A stretch of 51,834 nucleotides of DNA. Source: JAFGRR01 sp964563855 (lineage in GTDB: Bacteria; Planctomycetota; Phycisphaerae; UBA1845; Fen-1342). This document shows, in pieces, positions 8,318 through 16,956 of this stretch. The notes below the pieces were generated by a model that saw only the letters and a list, made by a program, of their open reading frames with translations, was not told the origin of the DNA and made no database searches. The DNA lies in contig CAZLYU010000024.1 of NCBI GenBank assembly GCA_964563855.1, positions 1-51,834 on the forward strand. Direction: 5' to 3'. The number at the start of each line of letters is the position of its first letter. Position 1 is the first letter of the stretch. The position numbers and the translations under genes are program-made.

Positions 8318-9463
8318 GTGAGCCCAGGTGTAGCCACAAGCGGTGCTTCGCGTGCGTCAAACTGTCGACGGGCCCGACGGCTCGGCGCGGCGTGGCTCGC
8401 AATGGCCATGCTCGGCGTCGCGGGCTGTCTTGACGAAAAGGCCTGCGACTGCCCGATCGATCTGGATTGCGACGGTGCGGTCTCGACCGATGAGGTCATT
8501 GCGATCTGGCGGGGCGATGTCACGCCGGATCGACTCCTGACGCTGCTGCTCGACGCCGAGGCGCTGGCTACCTGCTCGCAGGCGGCGGGCATCGATCTCA
8601 GCCAGCCGATCGACGCCTTTCTTCCCAGCCAAGAAGCGTTCCCTTCGCTCGACGCGCTGCACGGCAAAGACGCGCCTGTCGTACGGATTTACGCCACGCC
8701 GCTTATCGAGACGGCTGGTCTGGCGGTGCACACGTGGGTTGCCTATCGCGCAGCGCCCGACGCCGATTGGCGTCGTTGGGAGGTAAGTCGCTCGCGGCGC
8801 GGGCCGCTGCGAAACGTCTGGAGCGATCAGCAGGCGTCAGACGACGCGTTGTTCGGATTGCGCTGGGTCTTGGCGGAGTTTCGCGGCGATGAGGCCTGGC
8901 GCATCATTGATGCGCTCGAGAACCTCGCGCCGCAGTATCCGTGCTGGGAGCGCTACGTGGTCTTTCCAGGACCCAACAGCAATACCTTCGTCGCCTGGAT
9001 TCTCGAGCAGGCGCAGATCGACTTCGTCTTGCCGCCGCACGCGATCGGGGCCTTGCATCCGCCGGTGTGCGAGCGAGCGGGCGTTGCGGAATGCGGTCGA
9101 ATCGCGATGGCGGACACGCCAACCGCAGGCGTCGTTTGGCAAGCGGCGCTGTGCCTCGACGAACTGACGTCGTCGCACTGCTTCGAGTTGGATGTGTCGC
9201 CCGGTCAGGGATATCGGGTCGAGACCGCCGGCGACACCGATACGTTTATCGCAGCGTTCGACAAAGAAGGGCGGCTGCGGCTCGCGAATGACGATCTCGA
9301 AGACCACAACGCGTCGATCGTCTGGGTCGCGAAGCACGCGGAGACGCTCACGCTCCGCTTCGATGGCTACGCCGCCGAGACACGCGGATGTTTTGAGGCG
9401 CGGCTGGTCCTGCTGGCCGACGACGACCCGGCGCGCCCGAGTCCGATCGACCGCGAACGCTAA
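8318..9463 (+). CDS. Putative lipoprotein with one dockerin/EF-hand-like loop
   Basis: A roughly 381-residue protein. The GTG at 8318 has GGAGGG about 9 bases upstream and gives a basic n-region (RRARR), a hydrophobic stretch and the lipobox LGVAGC, so the mature protein should be lipid-anchored at the Cys. Just after it, DLDCDGAVSTDEVIAIWRGD resembles a single dockerin type I Ca-binding repeat. The remainder holds pairs of cysteines and a C-terminal beta-rich part (YRVETAGDTDTFIAAFDKEG) that looks like a PPC-type (pre-peptidase C-terminal) domain. No catalytic motif was recognised. It converges with the next gene. Confidence 0.7.
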   Translation: MSPGVATSGASRASNCRRARRLGAAWLAMAMLGVAGCLDEKACDCPIDLDCDGAVSTDEVIAIWRGDVTPDRLLTLLLDAEALATCSQAAGIDLSQPIDAFLPSQEAFPSLDALHGKDAPVVRIYATPLIETAGLAVHTWVAYRAAPDADWRRWEVSRSRRGPLRNVWSDQQASDDALFGLRWVLAEFRGDEAWRIIDALENLAPQYPCWERYVVFPGPNSNTFVAWILEQAQIDFVLPPHAIGALHPPVCERAGVAECGRIAMADTPTAGVVWQAALCLDELTSSHCFELDVSPGQGYRVETAGDTDTFIAAFDKEGRLRLANDDLEDHNASIVWVAKHAETLTLRFDGYAAETRGCFEARLVLLADDDPARPSPIDRER

Positions 9464-9479
9464 GATCCAGTCGCAGTTG

Positions 9480-10043
9480 CTACGTCTTCGCGCCGCCGCT
9501 CGCCGGGCTGCTCGTACCGACCGATGCCCGCCAATGCTGCACAAGCGTGAGGATGACCCAGATCGTCACGATGACGTACGTGACGCCCGCACCATAGAGA
9601 AACGACCAGTAAAGTCCGGTCTTCTCCTGCATCGCCAGTTCCCACAGCCGTTCGATCGACGTCGCAACCGAGACGGCGTAGTAGCCGAAGAACACGAGGA
9701 TGAACGTCGAGAAGAGGTGACGATCGACCATGCGATACTCGGGCCGCGACTCGAGCCACGCCTCCCAACTCGGCGTGCCCGTGAGCCGCGGCTCAATCTC
9801 CTCGCGAACGAAGCGCCCCGCCCGCATCATCTGATGGTGCTCCGCCAGAAACAGCATGATGACAACCAGCATGAAGAACGGCATCACGATCCACACCAGG
9901 GCGTCGGTATCCCATGTGAGGTAGGTCATGGTCGGGACGCCGAGCATACCGATGATCACCGTCCAAAACAGGCGTGTCTGCAGCCCCACGATCTCTTGGC
10001 GCAGTGATGCGAATTGGTCTCTCAGCAATTGGTTGGGTTCCAT
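9480..10043 (-). CDS. Four-helix inner-membrane protein of unknown function
   Basis: 187 residues with four predicted membrane segments: FWTVIIGMLGVPTMTYL, LVWIVMPFFMLVVIMLFLA, FSTFILVFFGYYAVSV and FLYGAGVTYVIVTIWVILTL. A soluble loop of about 50 residues (EEIEPRLTGTPSWEAWLESR) separates helices 2 and 3. AGGAGA stands 6-7 bases before the ATG at 10043. I do not recognise the family. It lies between a lipoprotein gene and the large propeller protein, without obvious operon links. Confidence 0.75.
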   Translation of the reverse strand: MEPNQLLRDQFASLRQEIVGLQTRLFWTVIIGMLGVPTMTYLTWDTDALVWIVMPFFMLVVIMLFLAEHHQMMRAGRFVREEIEPRLTGTPSWEAWLESRPEYRMVDRHLFSTFILVFFGYYAVSVATSIERLWELAMQEKTGLYWSFLYGAGVTYVIVTIWVILTLVQHWRASVGTSSPASGGAKT

Positions 10044-10213
10044 CGCCTGTCTCCTGGCCGGTTGTGACGTGACGGACGCCTGACAACGCCGTCAGGCCCG
10101 TGCGGCGTAGCTTATCGACTTCCGTCTTCCTCGGCGAAGGCCCAGCCGGGGCGTCCTCCCGCGCGCCGCCGCCGACACCGCCACGTTGCGCTCGCCCCGC
10201 CACGTCAACTCGC

Positions 10214-13200
10214 CTACCGATCGACGCCCGGAATCGTCCGACCCGGCGTCCATGGTGCATCGATCGCGTCGAGGCGACGCTCGAGCGCCGGGAGATCGCT
10301 GGTCAGCAACGCGCTCAAGTCCCTCGCGAGCGCACGCATCTCCTCGGTTGCAAGATCGAAGACCTCACGGTGCGACGCGGTCGGGCCGGAGAGCGAGAAG
10401 CGCGTTCCCATGCGCAGCACGCGCAGACGCGTCTCGATCGAAACGGGGCCCTGATCGTTGGCCATGCTGCGGAAGTGATTGCCCGAAAGCGTCTGCTGCA
10501 TCTCGGCGACGCGCTGCTCCATGGCGCGCAAGTCGGCGAACACCTCCGCATCATCGATGCGCGAACGATCGAGCGTCCCACGAATGCGCTCAAGCCGCTC
10601 CGCAGTCTCCCGCAGCGCCGTCTTCGCGCCGGTCGCCTGTCGCTGCAACTCCGCATATCGCTGCTTGAACGCGATCACTTCAGACGGCTTCGCCGCCGGC
10701 AGCGTGCGCTGCGCATAGAGCGGCTTGACCGTAAACGGCTCGCTGAGCCCCAGGTCAGTGACCCGGCCGTTCACGCGCTTGGCGAGATGAACCGTGTACG
10801 TCCCGGGTTCCCCCATTACGCCGTCGTCTGGGTTGCGCAGCGGCTCGCGGCGGTCCTCGTCGGGCTCCTCCGTCCAGGGGTCGGTCGCCGGATAGGTCAG
10901 ACTCCACGCCACACGGTGCATGCCCTTCTTCGCCGGCCCGGTCAGGTGGCGCACCACGTCGCCACTCGCATCGCGCACCGTCAGCAGGATGGCCGGCTCC
11001 TGCTCGCGCGACTCGGCGATCACGGTATCCCAGCCCGGCGTGGGGGTGTCGCCGCCTTCCTCGGCGATTTCCTCTTCCGCCTCCGTGCGACGCTCCTTCA
11101 TCGTTTGAATCGTGTCTTTGAGGTAGTAGGTGAATACCGCGCCAAACGGCGGGTTCGGCGCGACATAGAACGCGTCCCCCTGTGTCGCTTTCCGCCCGCC
11201 GCCCAGCGTGCGGCGTGGCACATACCACCAGGCGTCGCGTATCGGGAACAGCAGCGCGTCGCTTTCGAGCGCTTCCGCCGAAACCGCCCGCAACGCGGTG
11301 TAGTCATCCAATACATAGAACCCGCGTCCAAACGTCGCGCCCACCAGATCGTTCTCGCGCGTCTGGATCACCAGATCGCGAAACGGAATATTCGGAACGC
11401 CGCCCGTCAGCTTGATCCACGCATCGCCGCCGTCGACGCTGAAGAACACGCCGAACTCAGTTCCCGCGAAGAGCAGGTTCGGCTCGACGTGATCTTGCAC
11501 CAATCGCCAGACCAGATGCCGTGCGGGCAGATCGCCAGTGATCGATGTCCAGTTGGCGCCGCGATCGGTGCTCTTGAAGATATAGGGGGCGAAGTCGCCG
11601 GCCTTGTGCTGATCGACACACACGTACACCGTGTCGGCGTCGTGCAGGTCCGCCTTGATGTCGTTCACGAACCACGCGTCCGCGACGCCCGGCAGTTGCT
11701 CGATCGTGCGCCACGTGCGACCGCTGTCTTCGCTTACATGAATCAGACCGTCGTCGGTGCCAACGTACAGCAGACCCTCGACCAGCGGCGATTCGGCCAG
11801 CGACGTGATCGTGCAAAACTTCGACATCGCGCGGAAATCCCAGATCGCATCCACGCTCCACACCCGGCCCATCATCGGCAGCAGCATACGGTCGAGGTTG
11901 CGGGTGAGGTCTTCGCTGACCGGCGTCCAACTGTCGCCGTAGTCGTCACTGCGCCAGAGGCGCTGGCTGCCGAAGTAGATCCGCGCCGGGTTGTGCGGGC
12001 TGATCAGGATCGGCGCGTCCCAGTTGAAGCGCTCGGTAGGCTCGTCGGCGCGCGGCTGGGGCTGGATGTAGATGATCTCGCCGGTCGTGCGATCATGCCG
12101 CACGAGATTTCCCTGCTGCCACTGCGAGTAGATGATGTCGGGATTGGTGGGGTCAATCGCCGGCTGGTGACCATCGCCGAAGACCGTGATCATCCAGTCT
12201 GAGTTCCGTATACCGTGCACATTGTCGGTGCGCGACGGGCCGTGCTGGGTCGCGTTGTCCTGGGTGCCCCCGATGATGTTGTAGAACGGCTCGTCATAGT
12301 CGACCGCGACCTTGTAGAACTGCGTCAGCGGCAGATTGGCGATGTAGCGCCACTGCTCGCCGAGATCCCAGCTCTCGTAGACGCCGCCGTCGGTGCCCAC
12401 GAGCAGGTAATTAGGGTCGTGCGGGTTGAAGGCCAACGCGTGGTGGTCGACGTGTTTGGTGTAATCGCCAAGTGTGCGAAACGTCTTGCCGCCGTCGTCG
12501 GTCACGTGCAGCCGAACGTCCATTTGATAAACGCGGTCAAACGCGTGTGGGCTGGCGAAAATCTCCTGGTAGTAATGAGGGCCCGTGCCGCCGGAGAGGT
12601 AGTCGTTGCGTTTCTCCCACGATTCACCGCCATCGGTCGAGCGGTAGAAACCGCCCTTGCGATGCGCGAGCTCGATCGTTGCGTAGATCACGTCGGGCTT
12701 CTGCGGCGAGATGGCCAGCCCGATTTTGCCCATGTCTTCTTCCGGCAGCCCCTCGGTGAGTTCACGCCACGTCGCGCCGCCGTCGGTGGACTTGTGAATC
12801 CCTGACTCCGGTCCGCCGTTGATGAGGGCGGCGACATTGCGGTAGCGCTGGTGGGTGCTCGCATAGAGCACGTCGGGGTCGCGCGGATCCATGCGCACCT
12901 CGTTCACGCCGGTGTACTCTCCGCCGCCGAGAATCTTGTCCCAGCTTTCTCCCGCATCGGTGGACTTGTAGAGGCCGCGCTGCCCGCCCGCCGACCAGAG
13001 CGGTCCCTGCGAGGCGACGTAGATCACGTTCGGGTCGTCAGGGTGCACAATGATCGTGCCGATGTGTTCCGACTGCTCGAGTCCGAGATGCTCCCAGGTC
13101 TCACCTTCGTCGCGCGAGCGATACACGCCGTCGCCATAGCCGACGTGGCGTCCGCCGACATTCTCGCCCGTGCCCAGCCAGATGGTCGACGGGTTGTGCG

Positions 13201-13546
13201 GATCGATCGTGACGCAGCCCAGCGAATACGAGCCCTGATCTTCAAAGAGCGGCTGCCAGGTGGTGCCCGCGTTGGTCGTTTTCCAGAGGTTGCCGCTGCC
13301 AACTGCGACATACCAGGTGCTGGCGTCGTGCGGGTGCACTGCGATGTCCGCGATACGCCCGGACATGAGCGCCGGGCCGATGCCCCGCAGCTCCAGCCCG
13401 GCGAACGTGCTCGCGCACATTGCGCCTTCACACGCCTCGTCATCACCCTGCGAATCGGCCAGGGTCGCAGGCAACGGCGCTACGCTAAGCACGACCGCCA
13501 TGCAGAGGGCGCTCGATCGAAGAAACGGGTTCGCGGGTCCACGCAT
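10214..13546 (-). CDS. Secreted sortilin/VPS10-like beta-propeller protein with Asp-box repeats
   Basis: A 1110-residue exported protein of the bacterial 'VPS10 domain / glycosyl hydrolase BNR-like' group. The ATG at 13546 follows GGGAGG by 6 bases and gives a signal peptide (FLRSSALCMAVVLSVAPLPA); an upstream in-frame start at 13570 lacks this. At least ten Asp-box repeats of the form S-x-D-x-G-x-T/S-W occur through residues 60-730 (for example STDGGATW, STDGGESW, SEDSGRTW, STDRGANW), the mark of large multi-bladed propellers. The last 150 residues are helical and Glu/Arg-rich. The role of bacterial members is not established; no sialidase-type active site was found. Confidence 0.85.
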   Translation of the reverse strand: MRGPANPFLRSSALCMAVVLSVAPLPATLADSQGDDEACEGAMCASTFAGLELRGIGPALMSGRIADIAVHPHDASTWYVAVGSGNLWKTTNAGTTWQPLFEDQGSYSLGCVTIDPHNPSTIWLGTGENVGGRHVGYGDGVYRSRDEGETWEHLGLEQSEHIGTIIVHPDDPNVIYVASQGPLWSAGGQRGLYKSTDAGESWDKILGGGEYTGVNEVRMDPRDPDVLYASTHQRYRNVAALINGGPESGIHKSTDGGATWRELTEGLPEEDMGKIGLAISPQKPDVIYATIELAHRKGGFYRSTDGGESWEKRNDYLSGGTGPHYYQEIFASPHAFDRVYQMDVRLHVTDDGGKTFRTLGDYTKHVDHHALAFNPHDPNYLLVGTDGGVYESWDLGEQWRYIANLPLTQFYKVAVDYDEPFYNIIGGTQDNATQHGPSRTDNVHGIRNSDWMITVFGDGHQPAIDPTNPDIIYSQWQQGNLVRHDRTTGEIIYIQPQPRADEPTERFNWDAPILISPHNPARIYFGSQRLWRSDDYGDSWTPVSEDLTRNLDRMLLPMMGRVWSVDAIWDFRAMSKFCTITSLAESPLVEGLLYVGTDDGLIHVSEDSGRTWRTIEQLPGVADAWFVNDIKADLHDADTVYVCVDQHKAGDFAPYIFKSTDRGANWTSITGDLPARHLVWRLVQDHVEPNLLFAGTEFGVFFSVDGGDAWIKLTGGVPNIPFRDLVIQTRENDLVGATFGRGFYVLDDYTALRAVSAEALESDALLFPIRDAWWYVPRRTLGGGRKATQGDAFYVAPNPPFGAVFTYYLKDTIQTMKERRTEAEEEIAEEGGDTPTPGWDTVIAESREQEPAILLTVRDASGDVVRHLTGPAKKGMHRVAWSLTYPATDPWTEEPDEDRREPLRNPDDGVMGEPGTYTVHLAKRVNGRVTDLGLSEPFTVKPLYAQRTLPAAKPSEVIAFKQRYAELQRQATGAKTALRETAERLERIRGTLDRSRIDDAEVFADLRAMEQRVAEMQQTLSGNHFRSMANDQGPVSIETRLRVLRMGTRFSLSGPTASHREVFDLATEEMRALARDLSALLTSDLPALERRLDAIDAPWTPGRTIPGVDR

Positions 13547-13962
13547 GGACAACCTCCCAGATGCAGCCATACTCCTCTCGCGTCCGAGGCGCTCCCGGAT
13601 GCGATTCGCCGCGCCGGCCAGTGGGCAACGTCAGTTGCTTCACCGGTATCAGTTCCTGAGGAATCTTGATATTTGGGTACGGTTGGTCGCGAGTGTAGGC
13701 GTCTGACGCGTCGGGGGCCAGAACCCGAAGATGCTCCGTCGGGTCGCGCTCGGGCGGCGTGTCGAAGCGAGCCGGACCGCGTCGCGCGCCGCGCCGGCAT
13801 GATGACCGCATCGTGTCCCGCAAGCCTTTACGAATTCTTTGCGCCGCGCCCACGAATCCGTTCCGCTTGCCTTGCTACCCTTCACCCGGAGTGGGCCCGG
13901 GACGCGGTCGACGTGCCACCGCGGCGGGCTTGCATCGCACAGATTGGTTGGAGGGAGTTCAA
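13547..13962. other. Divergent intergenic region, no gene seen
   Basis: About 415 bases between the divergent propeller genes, presumably holding both promoters. A small inverted repeat TTCC-TGA-GGAA lies at 13653-13663 within a locally AT-richer patch (13650-13680). No hexamer pair is convincing. The strong Shine-Dalgarno GGAGGGAG for the rightward gene lies at 13950-13957. Confidence 0.35.
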
Positions 13963-15420
13963 GTGAAGCAGACCCTGATTGCCTTGGTCGCGATTGTTGC
14001 GACTGCTCCGGCGGCGTTCGCCATCGCGTACGCCTCGGGCGTGAAGAACACCGGCGGGAATTCGTACGAGTTCACGCTCAACGAAGACGCCGCCAACGTC
14101 ACCGTCATCCGCGACGGTGAGGCCGACCTGGCGCTCGGCGCGCTCCCACGCGGCACGCACGCCTTCATGGCCAGCGGCGCTTTCATCATCGAAGTGTCGA
14201 CCGCGGCCGTCGCCGGTGGCGGCACGTGGGTCCAGACCAGCGTCGACGGCGTCGACAACAGCTACTTCTACCCCCGCGGCATCGGCATCAACAAGAATCC
14301 GGCCAGCGAGAACTTCGGTGATGTGTACATCGCCAACGGCATCGCCGGCACGACGGTGGTCGGCGCCGGACGGTTCACCGACGACGGCTTCTATCGCATG
14401 GACGCCGCGATGAACAACCAGACCTTCGGCAACGCCGGCGTCACCTGGACCGGCAACTTCTCACCGTATCGCGTGCAGGTGGGCGAAGACGATCTGCTCT
14501 ACGTCGCCGACCGCGCTAACTCGCGTGTGTTCGAAGTCGCGACGGATCTCAGCAGCACCGTGCAGCTCATCGACCCGAACACCACCCCCGACAACCCGGC
14601 CGGCCCGATCACGCCCGACCTGTTCGTCACCGGCACGCAAGCCGACGGCGACCGGACGCTCTACGTGACCGATTCGCAGTTCCCCAGCAGCGGCGTCACG
14701 CGCTACGACCTCGGCGCTGATGCAGCAGCCAGCGATCGCGGCACGATCTTCATCCCGATCGGCTCGTTCAACGTCTACGCGTTCGACATCGAAGGCGACA
14801 GCAACGGCGACTTCTACGTCTCGTCGTACCGCTTCACGACCGGTCAGGAGCCCAGCATCCGCAAGTTCGATCCGAATGGGACGCTGATCTGGGAGACCAC
14901 CTTCGCCGACACCACCGCTGACAACCGCGGCGGCCAGATCTCGCTCGCCCTCATGGAGCGCCTCGGCCTCGTCGCCGTCGGCGTCGGCTTCGGCGACAGC
15001 AACGACGGCTTCGTGCGTGTCTACGACGCCGCCACCGGCGTGCTGCAGACCGAGTTTGAAACCGGCCACGCCAACGTCTCGGTCATGACCGCCGACATCG
15101 CGGGCAACCTCTACACCGGCGACAACACCACCGAACTGCTCCGCGTCTTTGCGCTCGACGGCGACTGGGTGACCACCACCAGTTCAACCGGCGCGTTCAC
15201 GCTCGCCCCGGCCCTGCCCGCGTGCCTTTGCGGCGACGTCAACAACGACGGCGCGGTCAACGCCGGAGACATCGACTGCTTCGTGCAGGCGGTGGTCAGC
15301 GGTGCGGCGTGCGACGCCGACTGCTCGCTCAGCGCGGCCGACACCAACGGCGATAACACGGTGAACGCCGGCGACATCGACACGTTTGTCGCCGCGGTCG
15401 TCAACGGCGCCTGCCAGTAA
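13963..15420 (+). CDS. Secreted beta-propeller protein with C-terminal dockerin-type repeats
   Basis: A 485-residue exported protein. GTG 13963 is preceded by GGAGGGAG at about 6 bases and starts a signal peptide (VKQTLIALVAIVATAPAAFA); the frame is open further upstream but without signal or Shine-Dalgarno. The body contains NHL/SGL-like propeller strands (LLYVADRANSRVFEVATDLS, DFYVSSYRFTTGQEPSIRKF). The C-terminus carries two Ca-binding dockerin type I loops, GDVNNDGAVNAGDIDCFVQA and DTNGDNTVNAGDIDTFVAAV, with four extra cysteines (CLC, DC, AACDADC) around and between them. In anaerobic cellulolytic bacteria dockerins bind cohesins; in planctomycetes their role is less clear, and no cohesin is in the window. 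Confidence 0.8.
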   Translation: MKQTLIALVAIVATAPAAFAIAYASGVKNTGGNSYEFTLNEDAANVTVIRDGEADLALGALPRGTHAFMASGAFIIEVSTAAVAGGGTWVQTSVDGVDNSYFYPRGIGINKNPASENFGDVYIANGIAGTTVVGAGRFTDDGFYRMDAAMNNQTFGNAGVTWTGNFSPYRVQVGEDDLLYVADRANSRVFEVATDLSSTVQLIDPNTTPDNPAGPITPDLFVTGTQADGDRTLYVTDSQFPSSGVTRYDLGADAAASDRGTIFIPIGSFNVYAFDIEGDSNGDFYVSSYRFTTGQEPSIRKFDPNGTLIWETTFADTTADNRGGQISLALMERLGLVAVGVGFGDSNDGFVRVYDAATGVLQTEFETGHANVSVMTADIAGNLYTGDNTTELLRVFALDGDWVTTTSSTGAFTLAPALPACLCGDVNNDGAVNAGDIDCFVQAVVSGAACDADCSLSAADTNGDNTVNAGDIDTFVAAVVNGACQ

Positions 15421-15486
15421 GCGAAACACGCAATACGCCGATGATGGGGTGCAGCGCGCCTTCACCCACCGTCGGATAAGGCGAAC

Positions 15487-15530
15487 CACAGGCGATGTTC
15501 AGACCACTCCCTGGTCGAGCATCGCCTGTG
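15487..15530 (-). terminator. Compound hairpin spanning the stop codon of gdh copy 1
   Basis: CACAGGCGATG (15487-15497) pairs perfectly with CATCGCCTGTG (15520-15530), an 11-bp stem. Inside it GACCA (15502-15506) pairs with TGGTC (15512-15516) around a 5-nt loop. The structure covers the last codons and stop of the glutamate dehydrogenase gene and faces the end of the convergent dockerin-protein gene. It lacks a T-tract; it may end transcription from both sides or protect the mRNA 3' end. Confidence 0.55.
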
Positions 15531-16845
15531 CGACTTTCACGAACCCCGCCACATTCGCCCCCACGATGTAGTCGCCCGGACGCTCCACTTCGGCGGCCTT
15601 ACGCAAACACGTATCGTGAATGTCGCTCATGATCCGTTGCAGCTTTTCGTCGACTTCCTCACGCGACCACTGCGTCATCATCGCGTTCTGGCTCATCTCC
15701 AGTCCGCTGACGGCGACGCCGCCCGCGTTGGCGGCCTTGCCCGGCGCCTGCAGCACACCGGCCGCGCGGAACACGTCGCACGCTTCGGCCGAGCACGGCA
15801 TGTTCGCCCCCTCAATCACGTAGCGGCAGCCGTTCGCCACCAGCGCGCGAGCATCCTGTTCGTCGATCTCGTTCTGCGCGGCCGTCGGCAAAGCAACGTC
15901 GCACGGCACGGACCACGGCCGACCGGGATGCAGCTCGCCGCCGAACTTGCGCACATAGGCGTCCAGAGTTTGTCGACGAACCTGCCATAGATCGCGCAGG
16001 TAGATCGCCTGCTCCGGCGAGAAGCCGTCGGGGGCGTAGATGAAGTGGCTTTCATCGGCCACCGTCACGACCCGCGCCCCAAACTCGCTCAATTTCTCGA
16101 GCGCATACGCGCCGACGTTGCCGTAGCCGCTGATCGCGACGGTCTTGTTAGCGAAGCTCTCGCCGCGCGTCTCCAGCATGCGCTGACCGAAGTACGCGGC
16201 GCCATAGCCGGTTGCTTGCGGCCGCATCAGACTCCCGCCCCAGCCGACGCCCTTGCCCGTCAGCACACCCTCAAAGCGGCGCGTCAGCCGCTTGTATTGC
16301 CCAAAGAGCCAGCCGATCTCACGGCCGCCCACGCCGATGTCGCCCGCGGGAACGTCCACGGCGGGGCCCACGTGACGGTGCAACTCGGTCATAAAGCTCT
16401 GGCAGAACCGCATGATCTCGTTGTCGCTCTTGTCGCGCGGCGAGAAGTCGCTGCCGCCTTTCCCGCCGCCGAGCGGCAGCGTGGTCAGCGCGTTCTTGAA
16501 GGTTTGTTCGAACGCGAGAAACTTGATGATGCCCAGGTTGACCGACGCGTGAAATCGGAGCCCTCCTTTGCAGGGCCCGAGCGCGCTGTTGAACTGGACG
16601 CGGAAGCCGCGATTCACCTGCACGCGCTTCTGATCGTCGATCCAGGGAGTGCGAAACATCACCACCCGCTCGGGCTCGATGATGCGCTCGATGATGTTGG
16701 CGCTCGCGAACTCGGGATGCTGCACGAGCACGGGCTCGATCGTCTCGAGCACCTCCTCGACCGCCTGCAGAAACTCGCGCTGACCGGGATGCCGCCCGGC
16801 GACGTCGTGCAGGATGGCGTCTGTTGAGCGATGCTTGCGGCTCAC
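15499..16845 (-). CDS. Glutamate dehydrogenase, copy 1 (diverged coenzyme site)
   Basis: A 448-residue hexameric-type glutamate dehydrogenase, which interconverts glutamate with 2-oxoglutarate and ammonium. Catalytic and substrate-binding segments are intact: CKGGLRFH, PLGGGKGGSDFSP, DVPAGDIGVGGREIG, and the C-terminal KAANAGGVAVSGLEMSQNAM. The dinucleotide fold shows SGYGNVG. At the end of the second strand it reads ADES (residues 263-266), where E. coli GdhA and copy 2 read SDSS, and DLW aligns with the EIK/KLK lysine that helps bind the NADPH 2'-phosphate. By eye this suggests NAD(H) rather than NADP(H) use. The GTG start has GGGAGG 5 bases upstream. It follows copy 2 by 111 bases on the same strand. 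Confidence 0.93.
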   Translation of the reverse strand: MSRKHRSTDAILHDVAGRHPGQREFLQAVEEVLETIEPVLVQHPEFASANIIERIIEPERVVMFRTPWIDDQKRVQVNRGFRVQFNSALGPCKGGLRFHASVNLGIIKFLAFEQTFKNALTTLPLGGGKGGSDFSPRDKSDNEIMRFCQSFMTELHRHVGPAVDVPAGDIGVGGREIGWLFGQYKRLTRRFEGVLTGKGVGWGGSLMRPQATGYGAAYFGQRMLETRGESFANKTVAISGYGNVGAYALEKLSEFGARVVTVADESHFIYAPDGFSPEQAIYLRDLWQVRRQTLDAYVRKFGGELHPGRPWSVPCDVALPTAAQNEIDEQDARALVANGCRYVIEGANMPCSAEACDVFRAAGVLQAPGKAANAGGVAVSGLEMSQNAMMTQWSREEVDEKLQRIMSDIHDTCLRKAAEVERPGDYIVGANVAGFVKVAQAMLDQGVV

Positions 16846-16956
16846 GGCGACCTCCCGTCGGGACCAAACGCACGCCGGTCGAGATCGCCGGCAGGGGGCT
16901 CAATCCCACATCAGATGTTCACGCCGCCGGGCGACGCCCGATCGCGCGCAGCATCA

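Noticed and set aside
10100..12202. 700-codon plus-strand frame opposite the sortilin-like gene
   Set aside because: Arg/His-rich translation typical of antisense frames in GC-rich DNA; the opposite strand carries Asp-box repeats and a signal peptide.
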